From Dicyema japonicum (Eukaryota > Dicyemida > Rhombozoa > Dicyemidae): a DNA stretch of 64,000 bases. The notes beneath the pieces were generated by a model. The model was not told the origin of the DNA, made no database searches, and was given only the letters and a program-made list of their open reading frames with translations. The stretch is from positions 619,712-683,711 of the forward strand of contig RDEW01000007.1 in assembly GCA_011109175.1 (NCBI GenBank), written 5' to 3'. Made by a program: the position numbers and the translations under genes. Every line of letters begins with the position of its first letter. The first letter of the stretch is position 1. Positions 1-10,250 of this stretch are shown here, one piece after another.

Positions 1-1342
1 TAGTGATGACTGCGTCCGGAACATGTTTTTTTGGTACTTTCCTGCGATTGTAAAATCAAATATCATCAAAGAATGGAAATACTTCTGCCCCTCTTTTGGT
101 TTGGCTACAGGGAGGTCCCGGTACCTCTTCGATCTACGCCCTCTTTGTAGAAAACGGTCCCTACTATCTCGACCCAGATAATAATGAGTGTAACCACGTG
201 TTTTTTACCATTCCTAGTGAAAATCAGACCTATTGCGTGGACGAATGAGTTCAACGTTATTTATATTGACAATCCTGTAATGAATCGACTTATTCAAGGT
301 TGGATCGGGGTTCAGCTTTTCAACCTCTCCCGGTGGGTGCTATTTGAGTGACGAAGACACGGTTGGCTTTTACCTGTCGAGGTAAGCTCGTTTTGTCATA
401 CTAGGACCATGGAACAGTTTTATCAGATGTTCCCGACTTTGAGGCCCAACGAATTGTTCATCACTGGGGAGTCCTATGCTGGAAAATATATCCCAGCCAT
501 GGTGAACGCTATCGACCAATATAACAGAAATAACCCAACCCCAATGAATTTGGTGGGGATGGCCATTGGGGACGGTCTGTGTGACACGTATAATGTAAGT
601 TTTGAGAGATTTCATGGAAGATGATGAATTTGGGGACATATTTGAATAAAATAGGACTTATTTTCGATAATCAGATAGCCCGTTTCGACGAATTTAACAG
701 GTTAGGCCGGGAAAGCATCGAAGCTGGTGATTTCTACAAAGGAAGTTATGTATCACCGTTATATTACGTTTATAAGTATTTTGACCAAATATTTGAGCTC
801 TTTCAGAACCTCACGGGATTGACCGACGTGTATGACTACTATGCGGACAGAGTAGGGCAATTATGATTTTTAGGAACTTCCTTATGTGAATTACATTGAA
901 TTCGTCCAGAATAACTCCCAGAGGCTCAATGCGGGGAATCTCCCATTTTATGACTATTCTCCTCCGGCAAATTTGGCTCTTTATGCTGATATCGCCAAAT
1001 CAGTATCTCCCATCATTCAAAGACTTATCAATGCCGGATATAAGGTGAAAATGCTTAAATCAGATTTAGACCCTCTTCTTCTCCGGACAATTCGATGTGA
1101 TTGTTCCTTATCCTGCCACAACTGAATTTTTACGGAACCTCGATTGGAACGGAAAAGAAGACTTTGCGAATGCTCCCCAACAAATTTGGTACTCAACGAT
1201 TGGTCCTAAAAGAGTGAATGGATATTATAAATCTGCTGGAAACGTCATGCAATTAATCGTAAGGAATGCCGGTCACATGGTCCCCATGGATCAGCCTCAA
1301 GCCTCTCTTGACATGCTGAACCTATTTATCTACGGCTTTTAA
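1..1342 (+). CDS. serine carboxypeptidase (S10 family, CPVL-like), 3' part
   Basis: A lysosomal or secreted serine exopeptidase that removes C-terminal residues. The gene enters the window already in frame (codons from base 2) and ends at TAA 1340-1342. The S10 landmarks appear in order: oxyanion segment LQGGPG near 107-125, IYIDNPVGSGFSF, the nucleophile motif GESYAG (Ser codon 472-474), the catalytic Asp in GQFDVIV (1094-1096) and the catalytic His in GHMVP (1274-1276). Seven introns have to be removed: 50-71, 190-217, 277-298, 382-404, 595-620, 852-873 and 1045-1069, each 22-28 bp and each GT...AG. After removal the frame is continuous and aligns end to end with the CPVL/vitellogenic carboxypeptidase family. 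The N-terminus and signal peptide lie outside the window. The catalytic triad is intact and I see no disabling change. Family assignment is firm; the closest subfamily is inferred. Confidence 0.93.
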
Positions 1343-1944
1343 ACTAACACGGACATTCTTTTTTTTCTAACCCAAATAAAGTGATTTCCTAGGAAAATAC
1401 GAGTCCCCAGCAATGGGTCATAGATGATTCGAACCGATGATCCCTTTTTACGAAAGTTCGCGTATCCGACGTTTTCTGAGTCCATTACGAAAAGTGACGA
1501 AAGGTTATATCCGTTTTGGGAGATGAGGACATAAAGTGTACTAGAGCTATACTCCACAAGAGCTTGTTAGCTTCCTGTCCTTCAACCAATTAACCATGGG
1601 CATTTCATCAGATTGGTAAATAAATTTTATCAAAAATTCCAATGATTACGAATTTTAATTATCAATGAAATATCACAAATATTTGTAGATTGCATCATCA
1701 AATATTTTTATGTCGGGATCACAGCAAAAACATCTCGGCCCTTTAGAGGTCTACCAGGATAACTTAATTAGATTACTTAGTTCAATTTTCGACGTGGTTC
1801 ACCTTCACGTGGTGAAAATTGGATGCCAACTAAAAGAACCACAGTTATCACCTGTCAATCTCACCGATCTCAGGACAGTCGGACCGGTCACAAAGCTTCG
1901 CAATGACGGTTATTGAGCGGTCACAAAGCTTTCGCTCCTAAAGA
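1343..1944. other. intergenic, with a degenerate tRNA-like stretch
   Basis: No gene is recognised here. On the minus strand at about 1395-1490 there is a B-box-like GGTTCGAATC and, upstream of it, a weak A-box-like TGGACTCAG. The T-stem does not pair properly, so this is at best a tRNA relic or a SINE head. The 68-codon ORF at 1710-1916 shows no family resemblance. It lies just upstream of the LINE fragment that starts near 1945 and could be its 5' leader. Confidence 0.3.
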
Positions 1945-2750
1945 GAGGGTTGACTACTCCTAATCCTCGCTGTGGAAATTGAACAGAACCCCGGGCCCAC
2001 AAAATGGAAATTCCTCAACGTCATTCAATTTAACATGAACGGCCTTGCACACAAATCCACTGAACTTTTTGCCTTTCTCACCACCAAAAAATCGATATTG
2101 CCCTTTTACATGAACCGAAACTATCCAGAAAATCAAATCTTCCTTATTTCAAAGACTATTCAATTTTCAGTTGTGACAGACCTAATTCAACATGGGAGGC
2201 GGTATATTCACATTTAAACAAAATTCCATTCCATTCTGTGATACTTCTACTCGGACACACAAACTGATTGAAGGTAACGATCAATTGGACTTACTTCCAT
2301 TTTTGTCAAAATAAAAATATTCACATTCACCACTCAGTCATGTATGGAATAAAATTACCATAAACTGGCTAAATTGCAAACAATTAAAAATGTCATATTC
2401 TGTGGAGACCTAAGCGGAAGAGATCCACTTTTACTAACTGATCGAAGGGTAATGAGAGGGGGTTTCAAATCCTATCTCAACTTGAACAGCTAGTCATCCT
2501 CAATGCCAAAAAATCCCACATTCGACAGCTTCCAGAGCTGGACACTCAAATACTTTTCCAGACCTCTTTTTATGTTCGATATCCTGGAAAGTTATTCAGA
2601 TTCTTCATTCTCGCTTTTTCATTACGACGATTTAAGATTTTTTTATTGGACGTCTCCAGCGGGTTCTGTCCATGGCATGCTACTAGTCTTCTAGGTCGTC
2701 TGTACATTCAAATTTCTTTACAATCCTATAAAAATTTTTGTTGAGAGATC
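1945..2750 (+). pseudogene. LINE-B retrotransposon, 5' part (2A-like leader + apurinic endonuclease)
   Basis: This is the start of a non-LTR retrotransposon ORF. A hydrophobic stretch and a 2A-like NPGP motif (1954-1998) are followed by the endonuclease opening VIQFNMNGL, which matches the LQLNxNGL start of APE-type endonucleases. Further on, in shifting frames, are a DRPNSTWxGG segment (about 2170-2200) and FCGDLSGRDP (about 2398-2435), the counterpart of the GDFNxH motif. At least three frameshifts and several stops break it, and no reverse transcriptase follows. It is a dead, 3'-truncated copy. The family resembles the 47.4-50.1 kb copy, whose opening (RQLNINGI) is similar. Assignment to the Jockey/CR1 side of the LINEs rests on the related copies' RT domains. 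Confidence 0.75.
1954..1998 (+). other. 2A-like ribosome-skipping motif
   Basis: The codons read a hydrophobic run (LLLILA) followed by VEIEQNPGP. The family consensus is D(V/I)ExNPGP preceded by a hydrophobic or helical segment, with skipping between the last G and P. Here Asp is replaced by Glu, but ExNPGP is exact. In-frame stops lie 5' of the run (TGA at 1951), so any longer upstream peptide has been lost. 2A-like peptides at the N-terminus of LINE ORFs are known from some animals and trypanosomes. Activity is inferred only. Confidence 0.7.
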
Positions 2751-2977
2751 AATTTCTCACTTTTGACCATTGAATGTTATCAGACTGCGATTCCCGTAAA
2801 AAAAGTCTCCGACATTTTTTTGTGTTGAGAGAGGGTGTTGTCTACTTCCCATAATTTTGAAGATCTGCTAAAGAGGAGACATATGGGTAGCTCTTACTCT
2901 TACTAAAGAATCCCAAAAATAGAGCGGTAAACTTTCACCGAGGTCAAGTGTCACATTAACATAAAAATTACTAATTA

Positions 2978-3414
2978 CCGTATTTGCCGGTGTTTTTCCA
3001 TCAAAAATCGACCCAAAAAATTGACCTCGATTTATACACCGAGTCATGAAATTCAACTTCGTATTCATTGCTTCAAATGTGATGGTAATTACTACACTCT
3101 TCACAAAAAGTTATTAGCCAGTAACGACCTTATCTGGGAAGAGGAGGAAAATGAGGGTAAAGAAGACCAAGAAGATGCCCTTTATGACGACAGACTAAGC
3201 GAAAATGAACGGAACGAGCTTTTTGGAAATAGTGACGATGAAGACGGATTTTGAACTCAGTAAGGACTTTATAATTCTAATTTATTGCTAATGTTTTGTC
3301 CATATCATTTTTAATAAAAAAAAATCAAATTAAAAAAAGTTTAAGATAATGAAACATCATAAAATCGTAAATTCGTCGAATTTTAGGGGTCGACTTATAA
3401 ACGGGCAAATACGG
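2978..3414 (+). mobile_element. pogo/Tigger-like non-autonomous DNA transposon with TA target duplication
   Basis: A 437-bp element is bounded by inverted termini beginning CCGTATTTGCC on both strands, followed by a TCGACCC segment on each side. It is flanked by the dinucleotide TA (2976-2977 and 3415-3416). The only coding remnant (3021-3254) ends in an acidic tail with EDALYDDRLSENERNE, like the acidic C-termini of pogo-superfamily transposases. The DDE core is missing, so this is an internal-deletion derivative. Termini and TA duplication are seen directly; the superfamily call is inferred from the terminus and acidic tail. Confidence 0.72.
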
Positions 3415-3417
3415 TAT

Positions 3418-3843
3418 CAATTTTTTGGCTGTGACGTGTCTCATTGCACAAATGTCTAATAAGCGTTTGAGACTTCAAAAGGAACTAACCCTTCTTACCT
3501 TCAACACCAGAGGAGTTAAAGATTTGACGAAGAGACGCACTGAATCGAGACGCACTTATGTTTGTGCATTCAAAATATGGCTAATCGGTATGCTGCCTCC
3601 AGGAAACTAAGATGCAGATGGATCGAACGAGGAGCATGGAAAAATGTGTTAATGTTGCCTCCTTCGGATTTGAGACACTATGGTCAGGATTTGCAATACA
3701 CAAGGATATTATCCCATGTTTGTAAAGGTACTGGAAAGTTAACAACAGGATCTGTGTATTGGATTTAAAAATGGATCTCAATAAAGAGTTGAGGAGACTT
3801 AGTATGATCATAAATATGTATGATCATACTAAGTCTCCTCAAC
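3418..3843 (+). pseudogene. RTE-like retrotransposon, 5' fragment
   Basis: The 5' leader (GACGTG-CTC-ATTGCACAAATGTC) matches the start of the better copy at 21826. It is followed by LLTFNTRGVKDLTKRR, the endonuclease opening, and in another frame by GFAIHKDI and NRICVLDLKMD, which match GFAIQKEL and DRICVLQLKYG of that copy. Several frameshifts are present. The fragment ends in a perfect fold-back palindrome at 3788-3843. Confidence 0.75.
3788..3843. repeat. perfect 25-bp inverted repeat with 6-bp loop
   Basis: Arms at 3788-3812 and 3819-3843 are perfectly complementary and are separated by AATATG. The left arm continues the endonuclease coding sequence of the RTE-like fragment; the right arm is its exact reverse copy. 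This looks like a snap-back duplication at the truncation point, not a terminator. Confidence 0.9.
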
Positions 3844-3852
3844 CCACACAGT

Positions 3853-4095
3853 AGGGTGATTTTTGTCAAAGTCAAAATTTTACATGCTTTTTAAAATTGT
3901 TTAAAACTTAACAAAATGTAGTTTTTAGTCAAAAATATTATATTAATCAAAAGTTATAAAGTCAAGAGAGTCAAAATTTGGGTAATGTCAAAAGGTCAAA
4001 ATTTTTATTGATTTTTATTTTTTATTTTTCGAGTTTTGAAATAAAAGTGAAATACTAGCGTGGGAGCAATTATCATCATTCATTATGTTGCCGCG
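3853..4095 (+). repeat. GTCAAA-rich repeat family, copy 1
   Basis: An AT-rich sequence begins TAGGGTGATTTTTGTC and contains many GTCAAAA words. It matches, in reverse orientation, the segment 15460-15652, and shares its end with copies at 6555-6912 and 8600-9295. TAGGG at the end resembles hAT-type termini. No coding content. Confidence 0.6.
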
Positions 4096-4380
4096 TTCAA
4101 TCAATAATGACATGAAAAGATTTACTCAGTTATGTGCTTTAACTAACTATAATAATAATAACAGCCTTTTTCACGGAGCCGTGGAATTAGCTCCGCATAG
4201 GCAGGACACACACTTTATTTAAGTAAAGAACAGTTAATTTTAACTAATCGTAGAACCAAGGAATGATCTTCACTTCTATTTTCTTTTTCTTGTGTGGGTC
4301 CTTTCTAGACAATCCAGTTGTAACTGAAAAAAGCAATTTTTATTGAATCACGTAGATCGTCTGAGAAGCATATCAAATTA
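4096..4380. other. no recognisable feature
   Basis: AT-rich spacer with short simple runs (AATAATAATAA near 4150). I see no gene, repeat copy or RNA here. Confidence 0.5.
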
Positions 4381-4381
4381 C

Positions 4382-4560
4382 ACTCAATTCCCTTAAATGT
4401 TGACCCAATTCCAAAATGTGACCCAATTCCCATAATGTTGACCCAATTTCATTAATGTGACCCAATTCCCATAAAAGTTGACCCAATTCCATTAATGTTG
4501 ACCCAATTCCCATTAATGTTGACCCAATTTCATAAATGTTGACCCAATTCCCATAAATGA
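4382..4560 (+). repeat. tandem array of about 20-bp units related to the Tc1-like terminal repeat
   Basis: About eight or nine units of the form TTGACCCAATTCCCATAAATG lie head to tail, with small variations (TTCCC or TTTC, loss of TT). The last unit is part of the left terminal inverted repeat of the adjacent Tc1-like element, so the array seems to have grown out of the transposon end. Confidence 0.85.
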
Positions 4561-5698
4561 TGTCCAAGTTATATATATAATACACGAATAAATCTATATT
4601 TTAATTTCCCCTATTATGGTATCAACTAATACAGATATGAGAAGTCGCAAGGTTTTTATGAACGAAAGTCTATTTAATTAAATTAAAAGACTTTACAAAG
4701 TTAAAACAAAAAAAGAGTTGATTGAGATCACCTCGATCAGCAAAAAGAGTTTGAACAGGTGTATTCAAAAAATCGAAAGCTGTGAACTCGAGGATCCTAC
4801 TTTCCGGTGATCTTTACAAGAAAGTAGGCCGAAAAAAGAAAAATAAAGAAATGTTGAATGTCGAAATGAGATCTATTTTTGGAAATGACAACTCGCTGAC
4901 ACAAGTTGGTCTTCAAGAAAAACTTTCAGTGAATCTTTCTAAGTCTCAAATTTCAAGGAATTTAAAGGAGGCCTGCATCACAAGAAAAAGACTCAAGAAA
5001 AGGTCCGAAGTTAGATTGAGTACAGAAAATTTGGCAGAAAGGGGAGTATTTTCATCAAGAATGTTAGGGTTTAGAAATCGGCCGTTATTATTTTTGGATG
5101 AAACCGGGTTTAATTTGCATACATCAATTAATTATGGGTATTCTCCAATTAATACTGAAGCAGTTTTATACCAGCCTAAGTCCAAAGGGAGAAACATCTC
5201 AATGTGTTCGGTTATTTCCATAAATGGAAATGAGCATAATATGATATTCGAGGGGTCTTTTAATCGGGAATCATTTTTAACCTTTCTAAATCAATGTGAT
5301 GAAAAGGGGATATTTACAAATTCTCCTGTTGTTGTGATGGATAATGTTAGATTTCATCATTGTGATGAAATTAAAGACTTCTTTATTAGGAAAAGTGTTA
5401 CAAATGTTATTTACTCCTTATTCACCTGACCTAAACCCAATTGAAAACTTTTTTTCTTGTGTGAAATCTCGCCTAAATGTAATTAGACCAAAAGCAACTG
5501 TAAGAGGAGAATTGCTAAAAATATCGATTTGTTATGAGTGTTCTCGAAACCGAGAATTTGTCCTCATTTTATAACAGATTTTGGGAAAAAGTAATTGGAA
5601 TTAATAACAGATTAATTGAATAAAATACTTTTTTCCTAAATTATTTTCTTAGTATATAACTTGGACATCACATATGGGAATTGGGTCATCATTTATGG
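4541..5698 (+). mobile_element. Tc1/IS630-like DNA transposon
   Basis: The terminal inverted repeats are about 37 bp: left 4541-4577 and right 5652-5698 (reverse strand). They share GACCCAATTCCCATA and TGATGTCCAAGTTATATA. A transposase with the DDE order lies between them. The base after the right end is the TA of an RTE-like RT motif (GTACTCCTCAAGG), which also occurs uninterrupted at 7956, so the right end sits inside an older RTE-like copy. I could not match the left flank to that copy, so the insertion is not a simple one. Confidence 0.8.
4782..5573 (+). pseudogene. Tc1-like transposase (frameshifted)
   Basis: A long frame (215 codons from a GTG) covers the helix-turn-helix region and most of the catalytic domain. 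It includes LFLDETGFNLH (first Asp), YGYSP, and VVVMDNVRFHH (second Asp). A second frame then carries TPYSPDLNPIENFFSCVKSRL (third acidic residue, Glu). The two overlap near 5400, so one frameshift separates the second Asp from the Glu. Upstream of 4782 another frame holds a HTH-like SISKKSLNRCIQKIE. All three catalytic acidic residues are still encoded, but the gene is broken as it stands. Confidence 0.82.
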
Positions 5699-6142
5699 TA
5701 CTCCTCAAGGGGACTAACTCTCACCCTTGATCTTTGTCATATATTTGGATACCGTTCTACGTGATTTTCGAAAATTTAATGAACTTAAACATAGAAGGAT
5801 CCAGTTATGCTGATGACGTCTTCAATCGAAAGATGGATCAGCCCTTATAGCCTATTGGAAGTAGCTCACAATGAACTCAAAAATGGTACCTAACCATGAA
5901 TGTCCGCAAAACGGAAACAGTAAACATCAGAATAGAAAGAAGATCGGCTGAACAATGGAGAAAAACCAATAAGTTTAGATCCTCAACTGAGGACAATGTT
6001 CGATTAGCCAAGGAAGCCAAGGAAAATAAGCAGGAAAGCTTTATATAATGTCTACGGCACTGGTCCTCTGAGTCTCGAAATCACTAATTTGAGATGGAGG
6101 CTATTCGGACATATGCTGAGATTGAAATGGATATCCTATTAG
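5699..6142 (+). pseudogene. RTE-like retrotransposon, RT to C-terminus (copy repeated at 7957-8400)
   Basis: Begins inside the RT motif GTPQGD, with FVIYL following. It continues through YADDV (a GCTGATGACG core near 5808) and ends at LRWRLFGHMLRLKW (about 6090-6130). The same about 445 bp recur in direct orientation at 7957-8400 with scattered substitutions. Both share identical internal frameshifts, so one was probably copied from the other or from the same dead master. Confidence 0.78.
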
Positions 6143-6912
6143 TTCTGATATATTATTTTTTTAAATATATTTATTTATTATAATGAAAAACCAAAAATTA
6201 AAAAAATTATTTAATCACTACCCTTTAATTTTGGCGTGAGCTAATTCCAGAGGATTGACACCTTTTTTGGATACAATTTTTGATTTGCTGGGCTCAGCTA
6301 TTCGTGTAGTTCTGACTTTTATTAAAGCGGATAAATGTTCATCAGTGAGTCTTATTCTTTGAGCAGTTTTTGTCAATTTCNCAGAAAATATTTTTAGTAT
6401 CTTGTTGTCATTGTCTTCTGCGGCTAACTCTTCGATTACCTGTCAGATAATTGACGATGTTCTAAGGAATTTTGCGAGACGCGGTAGAACACATTCAGAA
6501 ATTTCATTTCGGGGACAATTTATGTGAAATCGGGAAGTACTGAAATCGAGATTGTCTGTCAATCAAGTACATTTTATTACAAAAATGGAAAAACAACATA
6601 TTTCTCCATTTGTATACAACTATCTGAGAAAGTGTCCTTCAACATAATTATTTATTGAGAAAAATTTTTCTTTATTGGAAAAATTACTATCTAAAGACCG
6701 AAATTTTAAAACCGAAAAAGTTTTGAATTACATTATTCTGTATTTTAATAAAGATTTTGATTAGTTTTTTATATTAAAAAAATTTTTTTGTAGATAAATT
6801 TATCATAAAGTCAAAAAAGGTCAACATTTGGAAATTTTAACGTCTTAAAGTCAATTTTTAAGTCAAAATTTCCGATTTATAAAGTCAAAATAAAATTCGC
6901 CCTAGTTATAAG
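6143..6912 (-). mobile_element. hAT-like remnant of the GTCAAA family, with an RTE 3' tail
   Basis: On the minus strand, 6440 to 6222 encodes RIRLTDEHLSALIKVRTT and ends at TAG. The RLTDExLxALxxxxTT pattern is typical of the hAT dimerisation tail. Upstream in this orientation the sequence becomes GTCAAA-rich and ends at 6912 in TAGGGCGAATTTT, a hAT-like terminus shared with other copies. The part 6143-6221 matches the 3' end of the RTE-like copy at 9950-10040. One unresolved N lies at 6381. The N-terminal and catalytic part of the transposase is missing. The hAT call is tentative. Confidence 0.4.
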
Positions 6913-6914
6913 TA

Positions 6915-8535
6915 ATCCGGGAGAACTTGATCAGTTCTACGATGAATTGGAGAGGACAATAACGGAACTTCAAAATTCACATCAACTTCTCATTGCTAGA
7001 GACTGGAATGCGAAGGTAGGAGTCAGAAAAGAAGACAAGGCCTTTATCGGTCTGCATGGAAAAGGAATCAACCACTTCCCTGTATCGATATTGGCCAATT
7101 TCTGCTGCATTTAGTCTTCTTTTATGCAACACTTGCTTTCAACACCACGTTCGTCATAAAATACGTGGATTGGAAGAAGAACTTGTTCCGCGGGCAAAAT
7201 AATCAACATCTTTAATCAAATGGACTATATGCCGCTCAGAAACAAACGACTTCTATTATCTTGGAGGAGCGGAGACTAACAGTGACTACAAGATAGTCTC
7301 CGCTCGCTTTCTTATGAAAACTCCAAAACTGAACAGCTATGCGCATTTGCACAGAAAAGGGAAATTATCAAATTTCCATTTAGACCATCGAAAACATTGA
7401 TAAAGAAGTCCACCTTGAGGGATTTGGAGTGCCATTAAAGATGGAATCTTCTGACGTGATGTCAGTGAGTCAAGCACTACACAAAGACAAAACTTGCCAC
7501 GATGTATCAAAACTAATAAAAAAACAGAGTTGAGACTACTCTTAGAAGACACACTGGATAACGAGAATGCCTGACTAATAAAGTCCAAACGGGCGTCTCT
7601 TCAGAACAGAATAAAGAGACTCAACAGGAAATACGACATAAACCGTGGAAAACAAAAATTGCTAAACTAGAAAAATCGAAAAGCCCTACTAGAATGTACA
7701 ATGGAATACATAGCGGCCTACTTTGAAAACCTCATAATTCTCACGGAGAAACATACGATTATGTACATGGACACTCCACTCAATCAGAAAAATCGATTAT
7801 CTTTGAGGAAGTTGTGAGGTAATGGCTCACAGTGTGTCTACTAGTGATAACCATCGAAGGATTTCTCTGAATCTGTGAAATGATGAGTTCTCCTATCAAA
7901 CACGAAGTTAAGAGTTCAAATTGGCAAAACTACGTCAAGAGAATTCCGGCATAATGTGGGTACTCCTCAAGGGGACTAACTCTCACCCTTGATCTTTGTC
8001 ATATATTTGGAAACGGTTCTTCGAAGATTTTATGAACTTAAACATAGAAGGATCCATTTATGCTGATGACGACTTCAATCGAAAGATGGATCATCCCTTA
8101 TAGCCTATTGGAAGTAGCTCCCAATGAACTCAAAAATGATACCTAACCATGAATGTCCGCAAAACGGAAATAGTGAACATCAGAATGGAAAGAAGATCGG
8201 CTGAACAATAGAGAAAGACCAATAAGTTTGGATCCTCAGCTGAGGACAATGCTCGGTTAGCCAAGGAAGCCAAGGAAAATAAACAGGAACGTCTTATATA
8301 ATGTCTACGCCACTGGTCCTTTGAGTCTCGAGATCACTGATTTGAGATGGAGGCTATTCGGACATATACTGAGATTGAAATGGATATCCTAGCTAATATA
8401 GCGATCATAGTTCTGTGGAAGCCCGCGAATCACACTTCCTGGGGTACTAGATTTGATCTCAAGTATGCCAAAAGGGCAATAGAATTTGGAGAACATATGG
8501 ACGACTTGAGAGAGGTTGCGCATGACAGCTGAACG
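6915..8535 (+). pseudogene. RTE-like retrotransposon, internally deleted
   Basis: The endonuclease part encodes LIARDWNAKVG and GLHGKGIN (about 6995-7070), then a DxYYLGGAETNSDYKIVSA segment (about 7245-7300), the GGSDHxLV-like end of the endonuclease. The RT fingers are missing. At 7950 the sequence jumps to NVGTPQGD and continues through the YADD region to LRWRLFGH and the C-terminal tail. It ends at MDDLREVAHDS (TGA 8530-8532). Many stops are present. Confidence 0.78.
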
Positions 8536-8599
8536 TGGACTTAATTAGTTAGTTTGATAGTTTCTATTTCGCATGTGTGAAGCTACAACAGTTATAGTT

Positions 8600-9295
8600 T
8601 TACGCAAGTTGCTCCAATAATAGTCAAAAAAGTTAAAATTCTGGGCAATGTCAAAATTTGTCAAAATTAAATTATCTGACAGATAATTGACGACGTGCTA
8701 AGGGATTCTGCTATAGATCGCTGTTATTTTCTACAAGATACGAAGAGAAAATTTTGTTGAATTCGGGTATCCACCAGAAGTTATTCTGACAAAAGGGGGA
8801 AGTTGGATAGAAACTGCGTTACTAGCTACTATTTATGCCAGTCTCATCCATGATCCCCTTTTTTTCTCAAGTTCTCTTAGTTTATCGAGATCGTCGGCCG
8901 TTTTTAGTTTTTTTAAGTAATTCACAATAGAGGATGCTGTTGAACACATAGGAAACTGTATTTAGGTGACGTTTGTGGGAAATAGAAGAAGTATCTGGAG
9001 TCGAGATTTATCAATAAGGTTCTTTCTATCACAAAAATAGAAAAACAACATTTTTTCACAGATAGCTCTGAAAAAGTGCCTACTACACCATTGCCTGTTT
9101 TAGAGAAGTTTTTCTTATTGGGAATCTCTCTAAAGACAAATTTTAACCCGAAAACATTTTGAATTACATTATTCTATATTTTAATAAAGATTTTGATTAG
9201 TTTTTATAGTAAAATTTTTTTTGTAGATAAATTCGTCATAAAGTCAAAATAGGTCAGAATTTTGGATTTATAAAGTCAAAAAATTGCTCTAATTA
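8600..9295 (-). repeat. GTCAAA-rich repeat family, copy 3, with an RTE C-terminal fragment inside
   Basis: The outer parts (8605-8670 and 9000-9295) match the copies at 3853, 6555 and 14912. They share the words AAAACAACAT, AAAGTGCC and TTTGAATTACATTATTCT. Inside, on the minus strand at about 8940-8840, is KTADDLDKLRELEKKRGSW, the C-terminal tail of the RTE-like element (compare GDDLDTLRIIASNRGAW at 21.4 kb). So a short RTE end is nested in this repeat. Confidence 0.6.
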
Positions 9296-9891
9296 TGGCA
9301 TTGTTGCTGATAGTGCGATAAATTATTGACAGGGAAAAATTTTTTCATGGTGGTAATACAAAAAAAGTCGAGGAACACTTATTAGAAAATCACTAAATTT
9401 ACCAAAACCAAAGAGTTGTGATTAGTCGATGAAGAATAGGCTGAATAAGCTAGAAGAACGGTTGAAGCTAGTAAAGACTATCAGGAATTAGACAGGGAAG
9501 TAGAAATTTGCTGAAAAACATTGAATACTCGTTGTTCATGTGGATTTAAAATGGGGATCAAGGAAGAGCTTTAGAAATAAAGTAAAGTTTTTTTACAGAA
9601 ATGCTATGGGGATCAAAAATGTGATTAAAATTTCACATGGAAAAAGTGGACAAGTAAAAAAAACTTGGAGAAAATGAAAGTAGCTTCTCATTGAATAGGA
9701 GTGTGAAGGGATCAGAGAACCCATACACCGATTTTAGCAAATCCATTCTTGACAATCTTAAAAGTCTCTAAGGCAAGTGGGTGTAAAAACATATGTGGTG
9801 ACTCTATTGGATATTAAGAGATGTTAACAATTGCAATCAATGTATCAACCAACAGAATCCCCACTGGTTGAGGGACAGCATAGCCTTAAAC
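9296..9891. other. no gene; short motif shared with 35.7 kb
   Basis: I recognise no coding sequence. GATAAATTATTGACAGGG at 9322 is repeated at 35717, followed in both by an AT-rich TTTTTTCATG segment, which suggests the end of another small repeat. The 8 bp CCTTAAAC at 9884-9891 is the left target duplication of the hAT element that follows. Confidence 0.5.
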
Positions 9892-9949
9892 CAGGGGTGT
9901 CAAACTCATTTCGCTTCGCATTTATAATAATTTTTCATAAAGGGAAGAT

Positions 9950-10250
9950 TAGTTCAGATATATTATTTTTTTAAAAAATATATTTATTTATTATAATGAA
10001 AAACCAAAAATAAAAAAAATTATTTAATCACCTCATGAGCCAATTTTCTCCACTCTCCCCGATCCGTCGCAAATTCGAGTAGCCTCGATATAGGCATTCC
10101 CGTGACGTCTTCTACCGTGGATAGCCGCCGAGTCCTCGGTCGACCAGGTCTTTTCTTCCCAGTAATAATGCTTAGCATAATGGCTCTTTCTAGGGAATCA
10201 GAGCGGACAATATCCCCTAGAACGCCAATCTGTGTTTTACGATTCTTCAT
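9950..10250 (-). pseudogene. RTE-like retrotransposon 3' end nested in the hAT element
   Basis: The minus strand encodes KKRPGRPRTRRLSTVEDV, then DRGEWRKLAHEV and a TAA. This GRPRTRxxxxVxxD...RxxW tail is the usual C-terminus of RTE-type ORFs. It is followed by an AT-rich 3' region with AATAAATAAATA. Only the last about 76 codons are present, as expected of a 5'-truncated insertion. Confidence 0.75.

Noticed and set aside
1395-1490. tRNA gene on the minus strand
   Set aside because: The B-box is present but the T-stem and anticodon stem do not pair; kept only as a tRNA-like relic.
4373-4585. 70-codon minus-strand ORF with repeated ELGQ/IGST pattern
   Set aside because: Translation of the 20-bp tandem array, not a protein gene.
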